DNA of 64,000 bases from Umezawaea tangerina (GCF_003002815.1 NZ_PVTF01000016.1:124001-188000), one strand, 5' to 3'; shown: positions 54,582 through 63,306, numbered from the stretch's first letter. Program-made: numbers and translations. The notes: generated by a model from the sequence alone, not told the origin.

Positions 54582-54660
54582 AACCGAGCGAAGGACGGCC
54601 GCCCTCAACAAAACCGAGCTAGGGACGGCCGCCCTCAACAAACCGAGCTAGGGACGGCCA
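54582..54660. repeat. three-copy tandem repeat (29-30 bp) overlapping the end of the nuclease-helicase gene
   Basis: AACCGAG starts at 54582, 54612 and 54641. The unit after it, read on the + strand, is GGGACGGCCGCCCTCAACAA with small changes. The nuclease-helicase stop codon (54619-54621) lies in the second copy, and its last residues (SLARFVEGGRP) are encoded by the second and third copies in two reading frames. The first copy lies beyond the stop. Confidence 0.85.
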
Positions 54661-57600
54661 CTCCCGCGCCCCCTTCATCAACCCGATCATCCCCGACACC
54701 AGCCGCATCTGCTCCACCCCGCGGATGTCCGCCTCCACCAACCGCGGCGAGCACACCAGCACCGCGACGGCCTGCGCCCGTGACAGCGCCACGTTCAACC
54801 GGTTGCGCGACAACAGGAAGTCCAGCCCCCGCGGCAGGTCCACCGCGGCGGACGACGTCATCGTCGCCACGACGACCGGCGCTTCCTGGCCCTGGAACTT
54901 GTCCACGGTCCCGACCCGCACACCGTCGTACCCGGCCTTCTCCAACGCGCGCCGCACCACCCGCACCTGGAGGTTGTACGGCGCGACCACCAGCACGTCC
55001 TCCTCGGTCAACGCCCGCGAGGTCCCCTGGTCGGTCCAGGCCCGCCCCATCAGCGACCGCACCACCGACACCACCTCGTCCGCTTCCTCCGGCGAGCTGG
55101 TGATGTTGTGCGAGTGGTCGACGAGGTCCAGGTACAGCCCGGAGTCCACGCCCTCGACGGATCGGCCCGCGGCTGTCGGGTGCGCGTGCAGCCGCCCCGC
55201 GTAGGAGAGCCGTGACACCGGGTCGCAGACGTTCGGGTGCATCCGGCGCGACTGGTCCATGAAGTAGCCCAGCGAGGGTGGGATCACGTCGGCGTCGCCG
55301 AGCAGGTGGCCCAGTGCCGAGGCGTCGGCACCGGCCGGGTGGGTGCCCTGCACGACCTGCGGCAGCTGCTGGGGATCCCCGAGCAGCACCAGGTTCCGGG
55401 TGGACGTGGAGACGGCGAGGGCGTCGGCCAGTGCGAACTGGCCGGCCTCGTCGATGATCAGCACGTCGAACGGCTGCTCGCGCACGGCCGCGTTCGAGAA
55501 CGTCCACGCGGTGCCGCCGACGAGGTGGCCGCCGCCCTGCTCGGCGCGCCAGCGCACCATGGCGGGGTTGTCGCGTGGCTGGTCCCACTCGCAGTCCTTG
55601 GCGGGCTTGCCCTTCGCCTTCTTCGCGCAGGGGATCGGCACGCCCAGCTCGCGCCCGGCGGCCTTGGCGGCCGACAGCACGTTCTCCACGGCCTTGTGGC
55701 TGGTCGAGGTGACGGCGACGGTCCTGCCGCGCTGGACCAGGTGCGCGATCAGCCGCCCGGCCAGGTACGTCTTGCCCGCGCCGGGCGGTCCCTGGACGGC
55801 CAGCGTGGAGCCGTCCAGCAGGTCCACGGCGCGGATCACGGCCGCGACCAGGTCCTCGCCCTGCGGCAGCGCCCCGGACACCAGCCGCGGCGGGATCCGG
55901 CGGAGCAGGTCGATGCCCGGATGCGCGGGCAGCACGGGCAGGACGTCCACGACGGACTGCGCCAGCTCGTAGACCGCGTCGTCCTTCGGCGCGGGCTTCA
56001 CCGGGTCGCCGGGCAGGATCGCGATGGGGCGCAACGAGTCCAGCTCGTCGGGCTTGACGCTCTCCAGCAGCACCACGCCGTTCGCGGACTCCGACACGAC
56101 CTCGGCCTTGCGGGTCCAGCTGTGCGGGTTGCCGGGGTACAGCAGCCGTACCTGCTCGCCCTGCCCGAAGGGGTGCGGGCGGTCCGGGTCGCACACCGCG
56201 TGCACCTCGCGCTTGGCGTTGCGCACGCGGCCGCTGGGCATCACCCAGTCGTCCGTGCGCACCGACACCGGCACCGCGCAGGTGTTGTCCACCTCCAGGT
56301 CGGGCAGCGGCGCGCCGACCTGCCGGAAGAAGTCCCACCACGCCGGGTTGGTCTCCCGCCGGTGGTAGCCGACGGCGGCGGCCAGCAACGCGCGCGCCTT
56401 CTCGTCCTCGGTCGCGTCGGCGGGGTTGTCCGGCAGCCCCTCCATCAACGGGTCCACGACCGCCGCCAGCTTGGCGGCCCGTTCGGCCCGGCGCTCGGCG
56501 GCCAGCTCCTCGGCCGTGTCGTTGACCAGTGTGTCCACAACGGACTCGTCCGGCACGTGCGGCTCGATGCCAGCCTCGGCGCGGACGTCCAGCAGGAACC
56601 GGTACAACCGGTGCGTGGACACGCAGTCGTAGGTGTTGTACTCCTCGATGCCCGCGAGCACGACCGCCGCCTGCTCGGTGTCGCCGAGCTCCAGCAGGGT
56701 CAGGTACTCCTCGTAGGCCTCGATGCTGGACACCGCGTTCTTCACGTCGCCGGACCGGGCCTCCGGCATGTACAGCGGTTCGAGGTACTTGATGGAGTAC
56801 GACCGCTGCGAGATCCGCAAAGCCTTGCGCACCACCGCGTACAGGTCGACGAGCGCACTCGTGCGCAGCAGCGTGTCGACCGCCTCCTCGCGCGTCCCGT
56901 GCAGCGCCGCCAACCGCTTCAGCGCGCTGACCTCGTAGGGCGCGTAGTGGTACACGTGGCTGCCGGGGTGCGCGAGGATCCGCTCCAGCGCGAAGTCCAC
57001 GAACCCCTCGAACGCCGCCTTCTCCTGCGCCCTGCTGTGCGCCCAGAAGGGGGTGAAGGACTCCGCGGACCCACCCGCTGCCGTCGGGCCGTCGGTCTCA
57101 CCGGCTGTTGTCTGATTGTCGGCTCCGCCGATGGTTACCGCCCCGAACAGGTACTCCAAACCCTCACCGGCCAGGGCGAACGGGTCGCCCTCCATGTCGA
57201 AGAACACGTCACCGGGGCTGGGGGAGGGCAGGGTGGACAGGACGTCCGGGGACAGCACCTCGTAGGCGACCTTGCCCGTCGGGTCGTCCTCGGTCCGCGA
57301 GTTGTCCTGGATGACCTGCAACGCCGCCTGCGACCGTAGCGCGCCGAACGTGCCGGCGGACATGTCGGACGGGCGGTCGGAGGCGGTCGCGTCGGCCAGC
57401 GCGTCGATGGTGTCCAGCCCGGCCGCCGCCAGCTTGCGCCGCTGGTCGGTGCGGATCCCCGCCACCAGCGACAGGTCGCGGGCGGCCTCCCGGCCGGTGG
57501 CGCAGCTGCGGGCGAACTTGCAGGTCGCGCACGCGGGCCGCTCGTCGGCCCACAGCCGCGCGGGCAGCGCGGCGGGCACCGCGAGCCGGGTGCGCAGCCG

Positions 57601-58170
57601 GGTGCGCAGGTGGTCGACCAGCGGCAGGAAGTCGGCCACGGCGAACGTGTGCGTGTTGTCGTCGCCCAGCAGCAGGTGCATCGACGGGCCGGTCGGGTGG
57701 CCCGCCCGGCGCAGCGCGTCGGCGTACGCGGTCAGCTGCAGCACCGCCGCGGGGGTCGCGTGCCGGGCCAGCTTGGTGTCGTGCGGCTCGTAGCCCTCCG
57801 GGGAGGTGATCACGAAGTCCGCGCGGCCGTAGAACCCGTCGTCGTAGAACACGGCCTGGTAGACCGCGGGGGCGCCGGACTCCAGCGCCGCGCGGGTCTG
57901 CTCGGCCGCGGCGGCCAGCGCCTCGTGCTGCGGCGCGGGGAGTCCGATCTCGACCAGACCGTCGCCGAAGCGCTCCTTCAGGCGCGCCAACGCCGCCTGC
58001 TCGTGGGCGACGCCGTGCTTGCCGACCAGCGCCGCGCCCGTGGTGTCCGCTGTGGGCACACCGGCGACCCTGGCGGCCGCCGCGTGGTTCAGGGTGCTGC
58101 GGTGCTCGCATTCCAGCAGGTCGACCAGGTCCGTCGGCGAGATGACCAGACCGGCCTCCGTGGTGAGCAT
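54619..58170 (-). CDS. TM0106-type RecB-like nuclease fused to an SF1 (UPF1/Dna2-like) helicase
   Basis: 1183 residues. The N-terminus (1 to about 300) is a Cas4/RecB-like nuclease with HDTKLARHA-type active-site segment and Cys residues (CEHRSTL, CATCKFARSC) that could hold an iron-sulfur cluster. The middle (about 330-560) is an RNase H-like exonuclease domain (VFFDMEGDPFA, YNTYDCVSTHRL). The C-terminal half is an SF1 helicase: GPPGAGKT, IIDEAGQF, LLGDPQQLPQV, GTVDKFQGQEAP, NVALSRAQ. Such proteins are thought to process DNA ends or R-loops; a role in defence is possible but unproven. ATG 58170 has no Shine-Dalgarno, with GATACT seven bases upstream, so it may be leaderless. Confidence 0.88.
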   Translation of the reverse strand: MLTTEAGLVISPTDLVDLLECEHRSTLNHAAAARVAGVPTADTTGAALVGKHGVAHEQAALARLKERFGDGLVEIGLPAPQHEALAAAAEQTRAALESGAPAVYQAVFYDDGFYGRADFVITSPEGYEPHDTKLARHATPAAVLQLTAYADALRRAGHPTGPSMHLLLGDDNTHTFAVADFLPLVDHLRTRLRTRLAVPAALPARLWADERPACATCKFARSCATGREAARDLSLVAGIRTDQRRKLAAAGLDTIDALADATASDRPSDMSAGTFGALRSQAALQVIQDNSRTEDDPTGKVAYEVLSPDVLSTLPSPSPGDVFFDMEGDPFALAGEGLEYLFGAVTIGGADNQTTAGETDGPTAAGGSAESFTPFWAHSRAQEKAAFEGFVDFALERILAHPGSHVYHYAPYEVSALKRLAALHGTREEAVDTLLRTSALVDLYAVVRKALRISQRSYSIKYLEPLYMPEARSGDVKNAVSSIEAYEEYLTLLELGDTEQAAVVLAGIEEYNTYDCVSTHRLYRFLLDVRAEAGIEPHVPDESVVDTLVNDTAEELAAERRAERAAKLAAVVDPLMEGLPDNPADATEDEKARALLAAAVGYHRRETNPAWWDFFRQVGAPLPDLEVDNTCAVPVSVRTDDWVMPSGRVRNAKREVHAVCDPDRPHPFGQGEQVRLLYPGNPHSWTRKAEVVSESANGVVLLESVKPDELDSLRPIAILPGDPVKPAPKDDAVYELAQSVVDVLPVLPAHPGIDLLRRIPPRLVSGALPQGEDLVAAVIRAVDLLDGSTLAVQGPPGAGKTYLAGRLIAHLVQRGRTVAVTSTSHKAVENVLSAAKAAGRELGVPIPCAKKAKGKPAKDCEWDQPRDNPAMVRWRAEQGGGHLVGGTAWTFSNAAVREQPFDVLIIDEAGQFALADALAVSTSTRNLVLLGDPQQLPQVVQGTHPAGADASALGHLLGDADVIPPSLGYFMDQSRRMHPNVCDPVSRLSYAGRLHAHPTAAGRSVEGVDSGLYLDLVDHSHNITSSPEEADEVVSVVRSLMGRAWTDQGTSRALTEEDVLVVAPYNLQVRVVRRALEKAGYDGVRVGTVDKFQGQEAPVVVATMTSSAAVDLPRGLDFLLSRNRLNVALSRAQAVAVLVCSPRLVEADIRGVEQMRLVSGMIGLMKGAREWPSLARFVEGGRP

Positions 58171-58250
58171 GCCCGGCAGTATCGCGGTACGGCGCGCCGC
58201 CCTCGTGGACGCCCTGCCCCGCGTGTCGGCTTCCCGTAACGTCCGGGGGC

Positions 58251-59033
58251 ATGGCGACCCTGGTGTCCTTCCACGCCCATCCCGACGACGAGTGCATCCT
58301 GTGCGGCGGTGTCATGCGCAAAGCCGCCGACGAGGGGCACCGGGTGGTCTTGGTCGTCGCGACCCGCGGCGAGGTGGGCGAGGTCGCCGAGGGGTTCCTG
58401 GACGAGGGGGAGCTGCTGCGCGACCGCCGGGTCCGCGAGACCCACGCGTCCGCGGAGATCCTGGGGGCGAAGCGCGTCGAGTTCCTCGGCTACGTGGACT
58501 CCGGGATGATGGGCGAGCCCACCAACGACGCCCCGGACACGTTCTGGACCGCGTCCGTCGAGGAGGCCGCGGGCAGGCTCGCGGCGATCCTGGTGGAGGA
58601 GGCCGCCGACGTCCTGACCGTGTACGACGACCACGGCGGCTACGGGCACCCCGACCACATCCAGGTGCACCGGGTCGGGATGCGCGCCGCCGAGCTGGCC
58701 GGGACCCCGCGGGTCTACCAGGCCACGATGAACCGCGACCACGCCCGCCGCGGCTGGGAGGCCGCCCGCGCCGCGGGCATCGAGGTGCCCGACCTGACCG
58801 GTGACAACAGGTTCGGCACCCCGGAGACCGAGCTGACGACGGCCGTCGACGTCACCGGGTACGCCGACGTCAAGCGCGCGGCGATGCGGGCCCACGCCAG
58901 CCAGATCAGCGAGCAGTCCTTCTTCCTCGGCCAGTCCGAGGAGGCGTTCGCCCACTCGTTCGGCACCGAGTGGTTCATCCGGGTCGGTGCCGAGCCGGGG
59001 ATCGTCGAGGACGACCTGCTGACCGGGCTGTAG
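58251..59033 (+). CDS. LmbE/PIG-L family zinc N-deacetylase or mycothiol S-conjugate amidase-like protein
   Basis: 260 residues. AHPDDE (residues 9-14) and HPDH carry the zinc ligands and catalytic Asp. The family includes MshB (mycothiol synthesis) and Mca (cleaves mycothiol conjugates). EFLGYVDSGMMG and the middle region agree with this actinobacterial group, but which activity applies cannot be decided. TAACGT eight bases before the ATG and no ribosome-binding site suggest a leaderless transcript. The stop TAG directly abuts the stop of the convergent SDR gene with no base between. Confidence 0.88.
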   Translation: MATLVSFHAHPDDECILCGGVMRKAADEGHRVVLVVATRGEVGEVAEGFLDEGELLRDRRVRETHASAEILGAKRVEFLGYVDSGMMGEPTNDAPDTFWTASVEEAAGRLAAILVEEAADVLTVYDDHGGYGHPDHIQVHRVGMRAAELAGTPRVYQATMNRDHARRGWEAARAAGIEVPDLTGDNRFGTPETELTTAVDVTGYADVKRAAMRAHASQISEQSFFLGQSEEAFAHSFGTEWFIRVGAEPGIVEDDLLTGL

Positions 59034-60500
59034 TCACCAGGCCGACGGCTCGAAGTCCTTCAGGAAGCAGCCGTAGAGGTCCACGCCCTGCTCGCCCTGG
59101 ACGATCGGGTCGTACACCCGCGCGGCCCCGTCCACCAGGTCCAGCGGGGCGTGGAAGCCCTCGTCGGCGAGGCGCATCTTGGTGGGGTGGGGGCGTTCGT
59201 CGGTGATCCAGCCGGTGTCCACGGCGGTCATCAGGATGCCGTCGGTGAGCATCTCCTCCGCGCTGGTGCGGGTCAGCATGTTCAGCGCGGCCTTCGCCAT
59301 GTTGGTGTGCGGGTGGCCGGGCCCCTTGTAGGCGCGGCTGAACTGGCCCTCCATGGCGGAGACGTTGACCACGTACTTGCGCCGCGCGGGCGAGGCGGCC
59401 ATCGCGGCGCGCAGCTTCGACACCAGGATGAACGGCGCGGTCATGTTGCAGAGCTGCACCTCCAGCAGTTCGAGGGCGTCCACCTCGTTCACGCGCTGGG
59501 TCCAGCTGTTCTCGTCGTGCAGGTCCGGCAGCAGGCCGCCCGCGTCGATGGCGGTGCCGGTGGCGATCCGCGCCGGGGACGCCGAGCCCGCGGTGAGCGC
59601 CAGCGCGGTCAGCGCGTGCGGGGTCGGGACGGTGGGCATGGTGCCCTCCAGCGCCGCCGGGTGGGCGTCGTTGGTGTGGCCGAACGTGATCAGCTCCGGC
59701 AGCGGGCCGTCGGGCAGCGGCGAGGACTCCAGGGCCGCCAGCGGGGCGTAGGACTGCGGGGACCGGCGGACGGTCTGCGCGGCGTTGTTGATGAGCACGT
59801 CCAGCGGGCCCGCCGCCGCGACCGAGTCGGCCAGGGCGATGACCTGCGACGGGTCGCGCAGGTCGATGCCGACGACGCGCAGCCGGTGCAGCCAGTCCGC
59901 GCTGTCGGGCATGGCCTTGAACCGGCGGATCGCGTCGTTCGGGAAGCGGGTGGTGATCGTGGTGTGCGCGCCGTCGCGGAGCAGCCGCAGCGCGATGTAC
60001 ATGCCGATCTTCGCGCGGCCGCCGGTGAGCAGCGCGCGGCGACCGGAGAGGTCGACCGACGCGTCGCGGCGCGAGCGGTTGCGGGCGGCGCACGGCGGGC
60101 AGAGCTGGTGGTAGAAGGCGTCGACCTCGGTGTACCTGTTCTTGCAGGTGTAGCAGGCCTTCGCCTTGATCAGCGTGCCCGCCTTCGCGCCCGGCGTGCT
60201 GTCGACCAGCAGGATGCCCTGGGTCTCGTCGTCGATGCGGTTGGGCGACCCGGTGGCGGTCGACTCGATCACCGCGCGGTCCGCCGCCGACTCCGCCTCG
60301 CGGCGGGCGGTGCGGCGCATCTTGCGGACGGTCTTGAAGATCCCCGCGGTGGCCCGGCGGATCGCGACGGCGTCCGGGTGCTCGGTCGGCAGCTGCTCGA
60401 CCTGCGCCAACACCCGCAGGCAGATCTCCAGCTGCGCCGGATCGACCCCCGCCACGCCCCGGCTCGGGTCGATCTCCACGTCGTGCTCGGTCACCGTCAT
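59034..60500 (-). CDS. SDR family oxidoreductase with N-terminal zinc-ribbon-like region
   Basis: 488 residues. The first 150 residues contain a charged helical part and a CYTCKNRY ... CPPC four-Cys motif that should bind zinc. The SDR core follows: GGRAKIGMYIA (cofactor loop), VVGIDLRDP, INNAAQT, VVNVSAMEGQFS (catalytic Ser). The usual Tyr-x-x-x-Lys is replaced: in HTNMAKAAL the Lys is present but Thr stands in the Tyr place. This suggests a changed or absent redox activity. The family is widespread in actinomycetes but of unknown role. It converges with the LmbE-type gene. Confidence 0.82.
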   Translation of the reverse strand: MTVTEHDVEIDPSRGVAGVDPAQLEICLRVLAQVEQLPTEHPDAVAIRRATAGIFKTVRKMRRTARREAESAADRAVIESTATGSPNRIDDETQGILLVDSTPGAKAGTLIKAKACYTCKNRYTEVDAFYHQLCPPCAARNRSRRDASVDLSGRRALLTGGRAKIGMYIALRLLRDGAHTTITTRFPNDAIRRFKAMPDSADWLHRLRVVGIDLRDPSQVIALADSVAAAGPLDVLINNAAQTVRRSPQSYAPLAALESSPLPDGPLPELITFGHTNDAHPAALEGTMPTVPTPHALTALALTAGSASPARIATGTAIDAGGLLPDLHDENSWTQRVNEVDALELLEVQLCNMTAPFILVSKLRAAMAASPARRKYVVNVSAMEGQFSRAYKGPGHPHTNMAKAALNMLTRTSAEEMLTDGILMTAVDTGWITDERPHPTKMRLADEGFHAPLDLVDGAARVYDPIVQGEQGVDLYGCFLKDFEPSAW

Positions 60501-60635
60501 GCCCTACTACCGTCCGTATGTCGCCTGCTCAGGGTTCCGTGAGCACTGTACCGGCGTTCGGGCAACGCCCATTCCAGTGAGAATTCCGTCGCCGGAAGGG
60601 TGAAATACGCGTGAGGCCGGGCTAGGGTGCCCGGC

Positions 60636-61841
60636 ATGCCAACAGCGGATGGTCCGCGCGTCAAGCGACTGGCGCACCCCGACGCGAACATCAAGGCGCG
60701 CTCACTGGGCGTGTCCAGAGGTCGCCCCGTGATCGCGCTCTTCTCCTCCGGCGACTCCCTGAGCACCGAACTGGGCTCGCAGGTGCTCCCGTTGCTGCGC
60801 CGGGTGGTCACCGGGCGGGACGCGGTGTTCGTCACGGCGGGCGCCGACGTCGGGGTCGTGCACCTGCTCGGGGTCGCGCTCGAAGCGGTCGAGGGGAAGC
60901 TGCCGCCGTTCGTGGCCGTCGCCCCCAGCGGCAAGGTCGTCGCGGGGGAGGACAAGCCGTCGGAGGGTGAGCTGTCCCTCAACCCCAACCACGACGTGGC
61001 CGTGCTCGTGCCCGGCAAGAACTGGGGCGAGGAGACGCCCGCCCTGTTCCGCACGATCGACGCCATCACCGGCAAGCGCGGCAAGGCGATCGCGCTGCTG
61101 ATCGGCGGCGCCGAGCTGGCCCGCGACCAGCTCACCGCGCACCTGGGCGGCGACCGCCCGCTGGTGGTCGTCGCGGGCACCGGCGGCCTGGCCGACGAGA
61201 TCTCCAGCGGCACCCTGTCCGAGGACGACGACCTCGCCGTCCTGATCCGCAGCGGCAGCGTCGCGGTCGTCCACGTCGACGAGGGCCCCGAACGGGTCGT
61301 GGCGGCGCTGGACAGCTTCATCGGCGGTCCGCCCGCCGCCCCGCTGACGATCTTCCCGAAGCTGCGCTACCGCGCCCCCGAGCCGGTCCCGATCATCGAC
61401 CCCGGCTTCGTCGTCGAGTACCCCCTGCTGGCCGACTCGATCCACGAGGCCAACCGGGTGATCGCGCCCGCGTTCCACGAGTGCGAGGCGGCCGCGGGCC
61501 GCGAGCGCAACCACGCCCGCCTGCTGATCGTGCTGGCCATCGCCGCGGGCTTCACCACCGTCTCCTTCGGCGCCCTCCAGGCCTGGCTGGGCACCGAACC
61601 CTGGCCCGGTGTCCTGGTCGCCGTGGCCGGTGCCCTCGCGGCCGCGCTCGTCGCCATCTCCCGCCGGTACGAGGCGTCGCAGGACGACCTGTCCGCCGCG
61701 GGCCGCGCCGAGTCGTTGCGCGCCCTGTACTTCGACCACCTGGCCGCCCCACTGCCCACGTCCGACGCCGACCGCGAGGAGCGCCTGCGCGAGCTCGCGA
61801 ACGCGGTGGCGCGGTACCGCCATGAACCGGTGACACCCTGA
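60636..61841 (+). CDS. SLOG (LSDAT-type) sensor fused to a SLATT two-helix membrane effector
   Basis: 401 residues. Residues about 28-230 form a Rossmann-like SLOG domain of the prokaryotic LSDAT group: RPVIALFSSGDSL, VFVTAGADVGVVHLLG, VAVAPSGKVV, NHDVAVLVPG, WGEETPALFRTIDAI, VVVAGTGGLADEI. Such domains are predicted to bind or process nucleotide-derived signals. Residues about 285-375 are a SLATT module: helices at about 296-318 and 323-345 and the following amphipathic RRYEASQDDLSAAGRAESL. Published comparative genomics predicts SLATT proteins to be pore-forming effectors of conflict systems. TAGGGT seven bases before the ATG suggests leaderless translation. The stop overlaps a second SLATT gene by one base. 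Confidence 0.78.
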   Translation: MPTADGPRVKRLAHPDANIKARSLGVSRGRPVIALFSSGDSLSTELGSQVLPLLRRVVTGRDAVFVTAGADVGVVHLLGVALEAVEGKLPPFVAVAPSGKVVAGEDKPSEGELSLNPNHDVAVLVPGKNWGEETPALFRTIDAITGKRGKAIALLIGGAELARDQLTAHLGGDRPLVVVAGTGGLADEISSGTLSEDDDLAVLIRSGSVAVVHVDEGPERVVAALDSFIGGPPAAPLTIFPKLRYRAPEPVPIIDPGFVVEYPLLADSIHEANRVIAPAFHECEAAAGRERNHARLLIVLAIAAGFTTVSFGALQAWLGTEPWPGVLVAVAGALAAALVAISRRYEASQDDLSAAGRAESLRALYFDHLAAPLPTSDADREERLRELANAVARYRHEPVTP

Positions 61842-62575
61842 TGAGCGACACGACGTCCGACACCGACACCTCCACGCCGACACCGGCCAAGCCCGCCCCC
61901 AAGGCGCGGGCCAAGCCCCCGGCCAAGTCCATCTCCGACGCGCTCGCGCCCGCACCGGCGCAGGAGCAGGCGGCCAAGCCCGCCACCGGACCGGCGCAGC
62001 CCGCCAAGGCGGCCACCGGGCAGGCGCAGGCGCCCAAGCCCCCGGCACCGGCGGCGAAGCCCGCGACCGCGCAGGCGGCCACGCCCAAGCCGGTCACGGC
62101 ACCGGCCGCCAAGCCGAGCCCGACGCCCAGGCCCGTCGTCAAGGCGCCCGCCCGGCCCAGGCCCCCGGTCTCCGAGGCGGAGCGGCGCATCCAGTTCCTC
62201 CGCGTCTACCTCAAGCACCGCGTCGGCGAACGCCTGGACGGCTTCGAACGGGGCCGCGCCAAGTACGCCAAGGCCCGCCGCTGGACCGGGGCGTTCTCGG
62301 TGCTCCTGCTGGCCGCGGCCGCCGCGCTCGGCGCCGCCGCGGCGGCGGACGCGAGCAGGCGGCCCATGTGGGGCTTCCTCGCGGCGGTCGTGGCCGCGGC
62401 CGCGATGGCCGTCGTCTGGTACGAGTCCGCGTTCGGCCTGCGCAGGCTGGCCCGCCGCTCGGCCAGCGGCGTGGCGCTGCTGGAGCTGCTCCAGGCCCAC
62501 GGCGCGGCCACCGACGAGGACGGCGTCGCCGCGTTCGTCACCGAGGTCGAGAGCGTGCTGCGCCACTCCGACTGA
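61841..62575 (+). CDS. second SLATT-type two-helix membrane protein with Pro/Ala-rich N-terminus
   Basis: 244 residues. Residues 1 to about 108 are a low-complexity Ala/Pro/Lys stretch, probably disordered and cytoplasmic. Then a basic helical part (FLRVYLKHRVGERLDGFERG) leads to two membrane helices (about 151-170 and 177-194) and a helical end (SGVALLELLQAHGAATDEDG). The layout is that of SLATT proteins. The ATG overlaps the stop of the SLOG-SLATT gene (TGATG), so the two are probably made together and may form one membrane complex. I am surer of the two-helix topology than of the family name. Confidence 0.62.
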   Translation: MSDTTSDTDTSTPTPAKPAPKARAKPPAKSISDALAPAPAQEQAAKPATGPAQPAKAATGQAQAPKPPAPAAKPATAQAATPKPVTAPAAKPSPTPRPVVKAPARPRPPVSEAERRIQFLRVYLKHRVGERLDGFERGRAKYAKARRWTGAFSVLLLAAAAALGAAAAADASRRPMWGFLAAVVAAAAMAVVWYESAFGLRRLARRSASGVALLELLQAHGAATDEDGVAAFVTEVESVLRHSD

Positions 62576-62586
62576 CCGCACCACCT

Positions 62587-62633
62587 CGTCGACCCGCCCT
62601 CCGCGCAGTACCCGCGCGGAGGGCGGGTCGACG
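62587..62633 (+). terminator. 20-bp perfect-stem terminator after the SLOG-SLATT operon
   Basis: Arms 62587-62606 and 62614-62633 are perfectly complementary around a 7-base loop, starting 12 bp after the stop codon. No T run follows. Confidence 0.85.
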
Positions 62634-62817
62634 TGCAAGGTGCGCGGTGGGCAAGTAGGGGATTGACACTTCTCCGCGATGGCAACAAAGCGGACAAGTG
62701 GGTTCGTGAACCCGTATGCGCGGACGACCCGGCACTGTCGCCGTGCGACACGGCCCCGCCAGAATCCCTCGGAGCCCGGCCGCAGCCGGGGAATAACCAA
62801 CTTCTGGGGAGAAGTCC

Positions 62818-63306
62818 ATGCGCCTTGCCCGCACGCTCTCCGTCCTGGCGTTCGCCCTGTTCGCCGTTCTCGCAGGCACTTCCGTCGCGAGTGCCGACGT
62901 CTCCGCCCAGGTGACCAAGCTGACCCACAGCGACGCCGCGAGCCGCCTCACGGCCGCGGGGATCACCTGGTCGTCCAGCGGCGGTTGCAGCAACCGCAAC
63001 AACTCCACGTGCACCTCGTTCGACCAGGTCAACCTCGCCAGCATCCAGGGCGCGGGAGTCCTCAAGCGCGCCAGCGGCTGCGCGCTGGTCATCACCGGCG
63101 GCACCGAGACCGGCCACGCCAGCGGCACCTACAGCCACTGGAACGGCTACAAGCTCGACTTCCGGATGTCCACCTGCCTGACCAACTACATCACCGGCCA
63201 CTTCACCTCCATCGGCGGCGGCAAGTGGGAGGCCAACTCCGGCAACGTCTACTACAACGAGTCGAACCACTGGGACGTCACGTTCTACAACTGCGGCGGC
63301 TGCTGA
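62818..63306 (+). CDS. small secreted M15-like (hedgehog/DD-peptidase fold) protein
   Basis: 162 residues with a clear signal peptide (MRLARTLSVLAFALFAVLAG, cut after SVASA). The motif SHWNGYKLD fits the HxxGxxxD zinc signature of M15/DD-peptidase folds, and the late ESNHWDV fits ExxHWx, with Asp where many members have His or another residue. It may trim peptidoglycan peptides or be an antimicrobial or developmental enzyme. Several Cys pairs suggest disulfides. GGGGAGAAG lies before the ATG. A CCCGGC-CGCA-GCCGGG hairpin is in the leader (62775-62790). The 3' end overlaps the convergent regulator gene by 22 bp. Confidence 0.72.
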   Translation: MRLARTLSVLAFALFAVLAGTSVASADVSAQVTKLTHSDAASRLTAAGITWSSSGGCSNRNNSTCTSFDQVNLASIQGAGVLKRASGCALVITGGTETGHASGTYSHWNGYKLDFRMSTCLTNYITGHFTSIGGGKWEANSGNVYYNESNHWDVTFYNCGGC

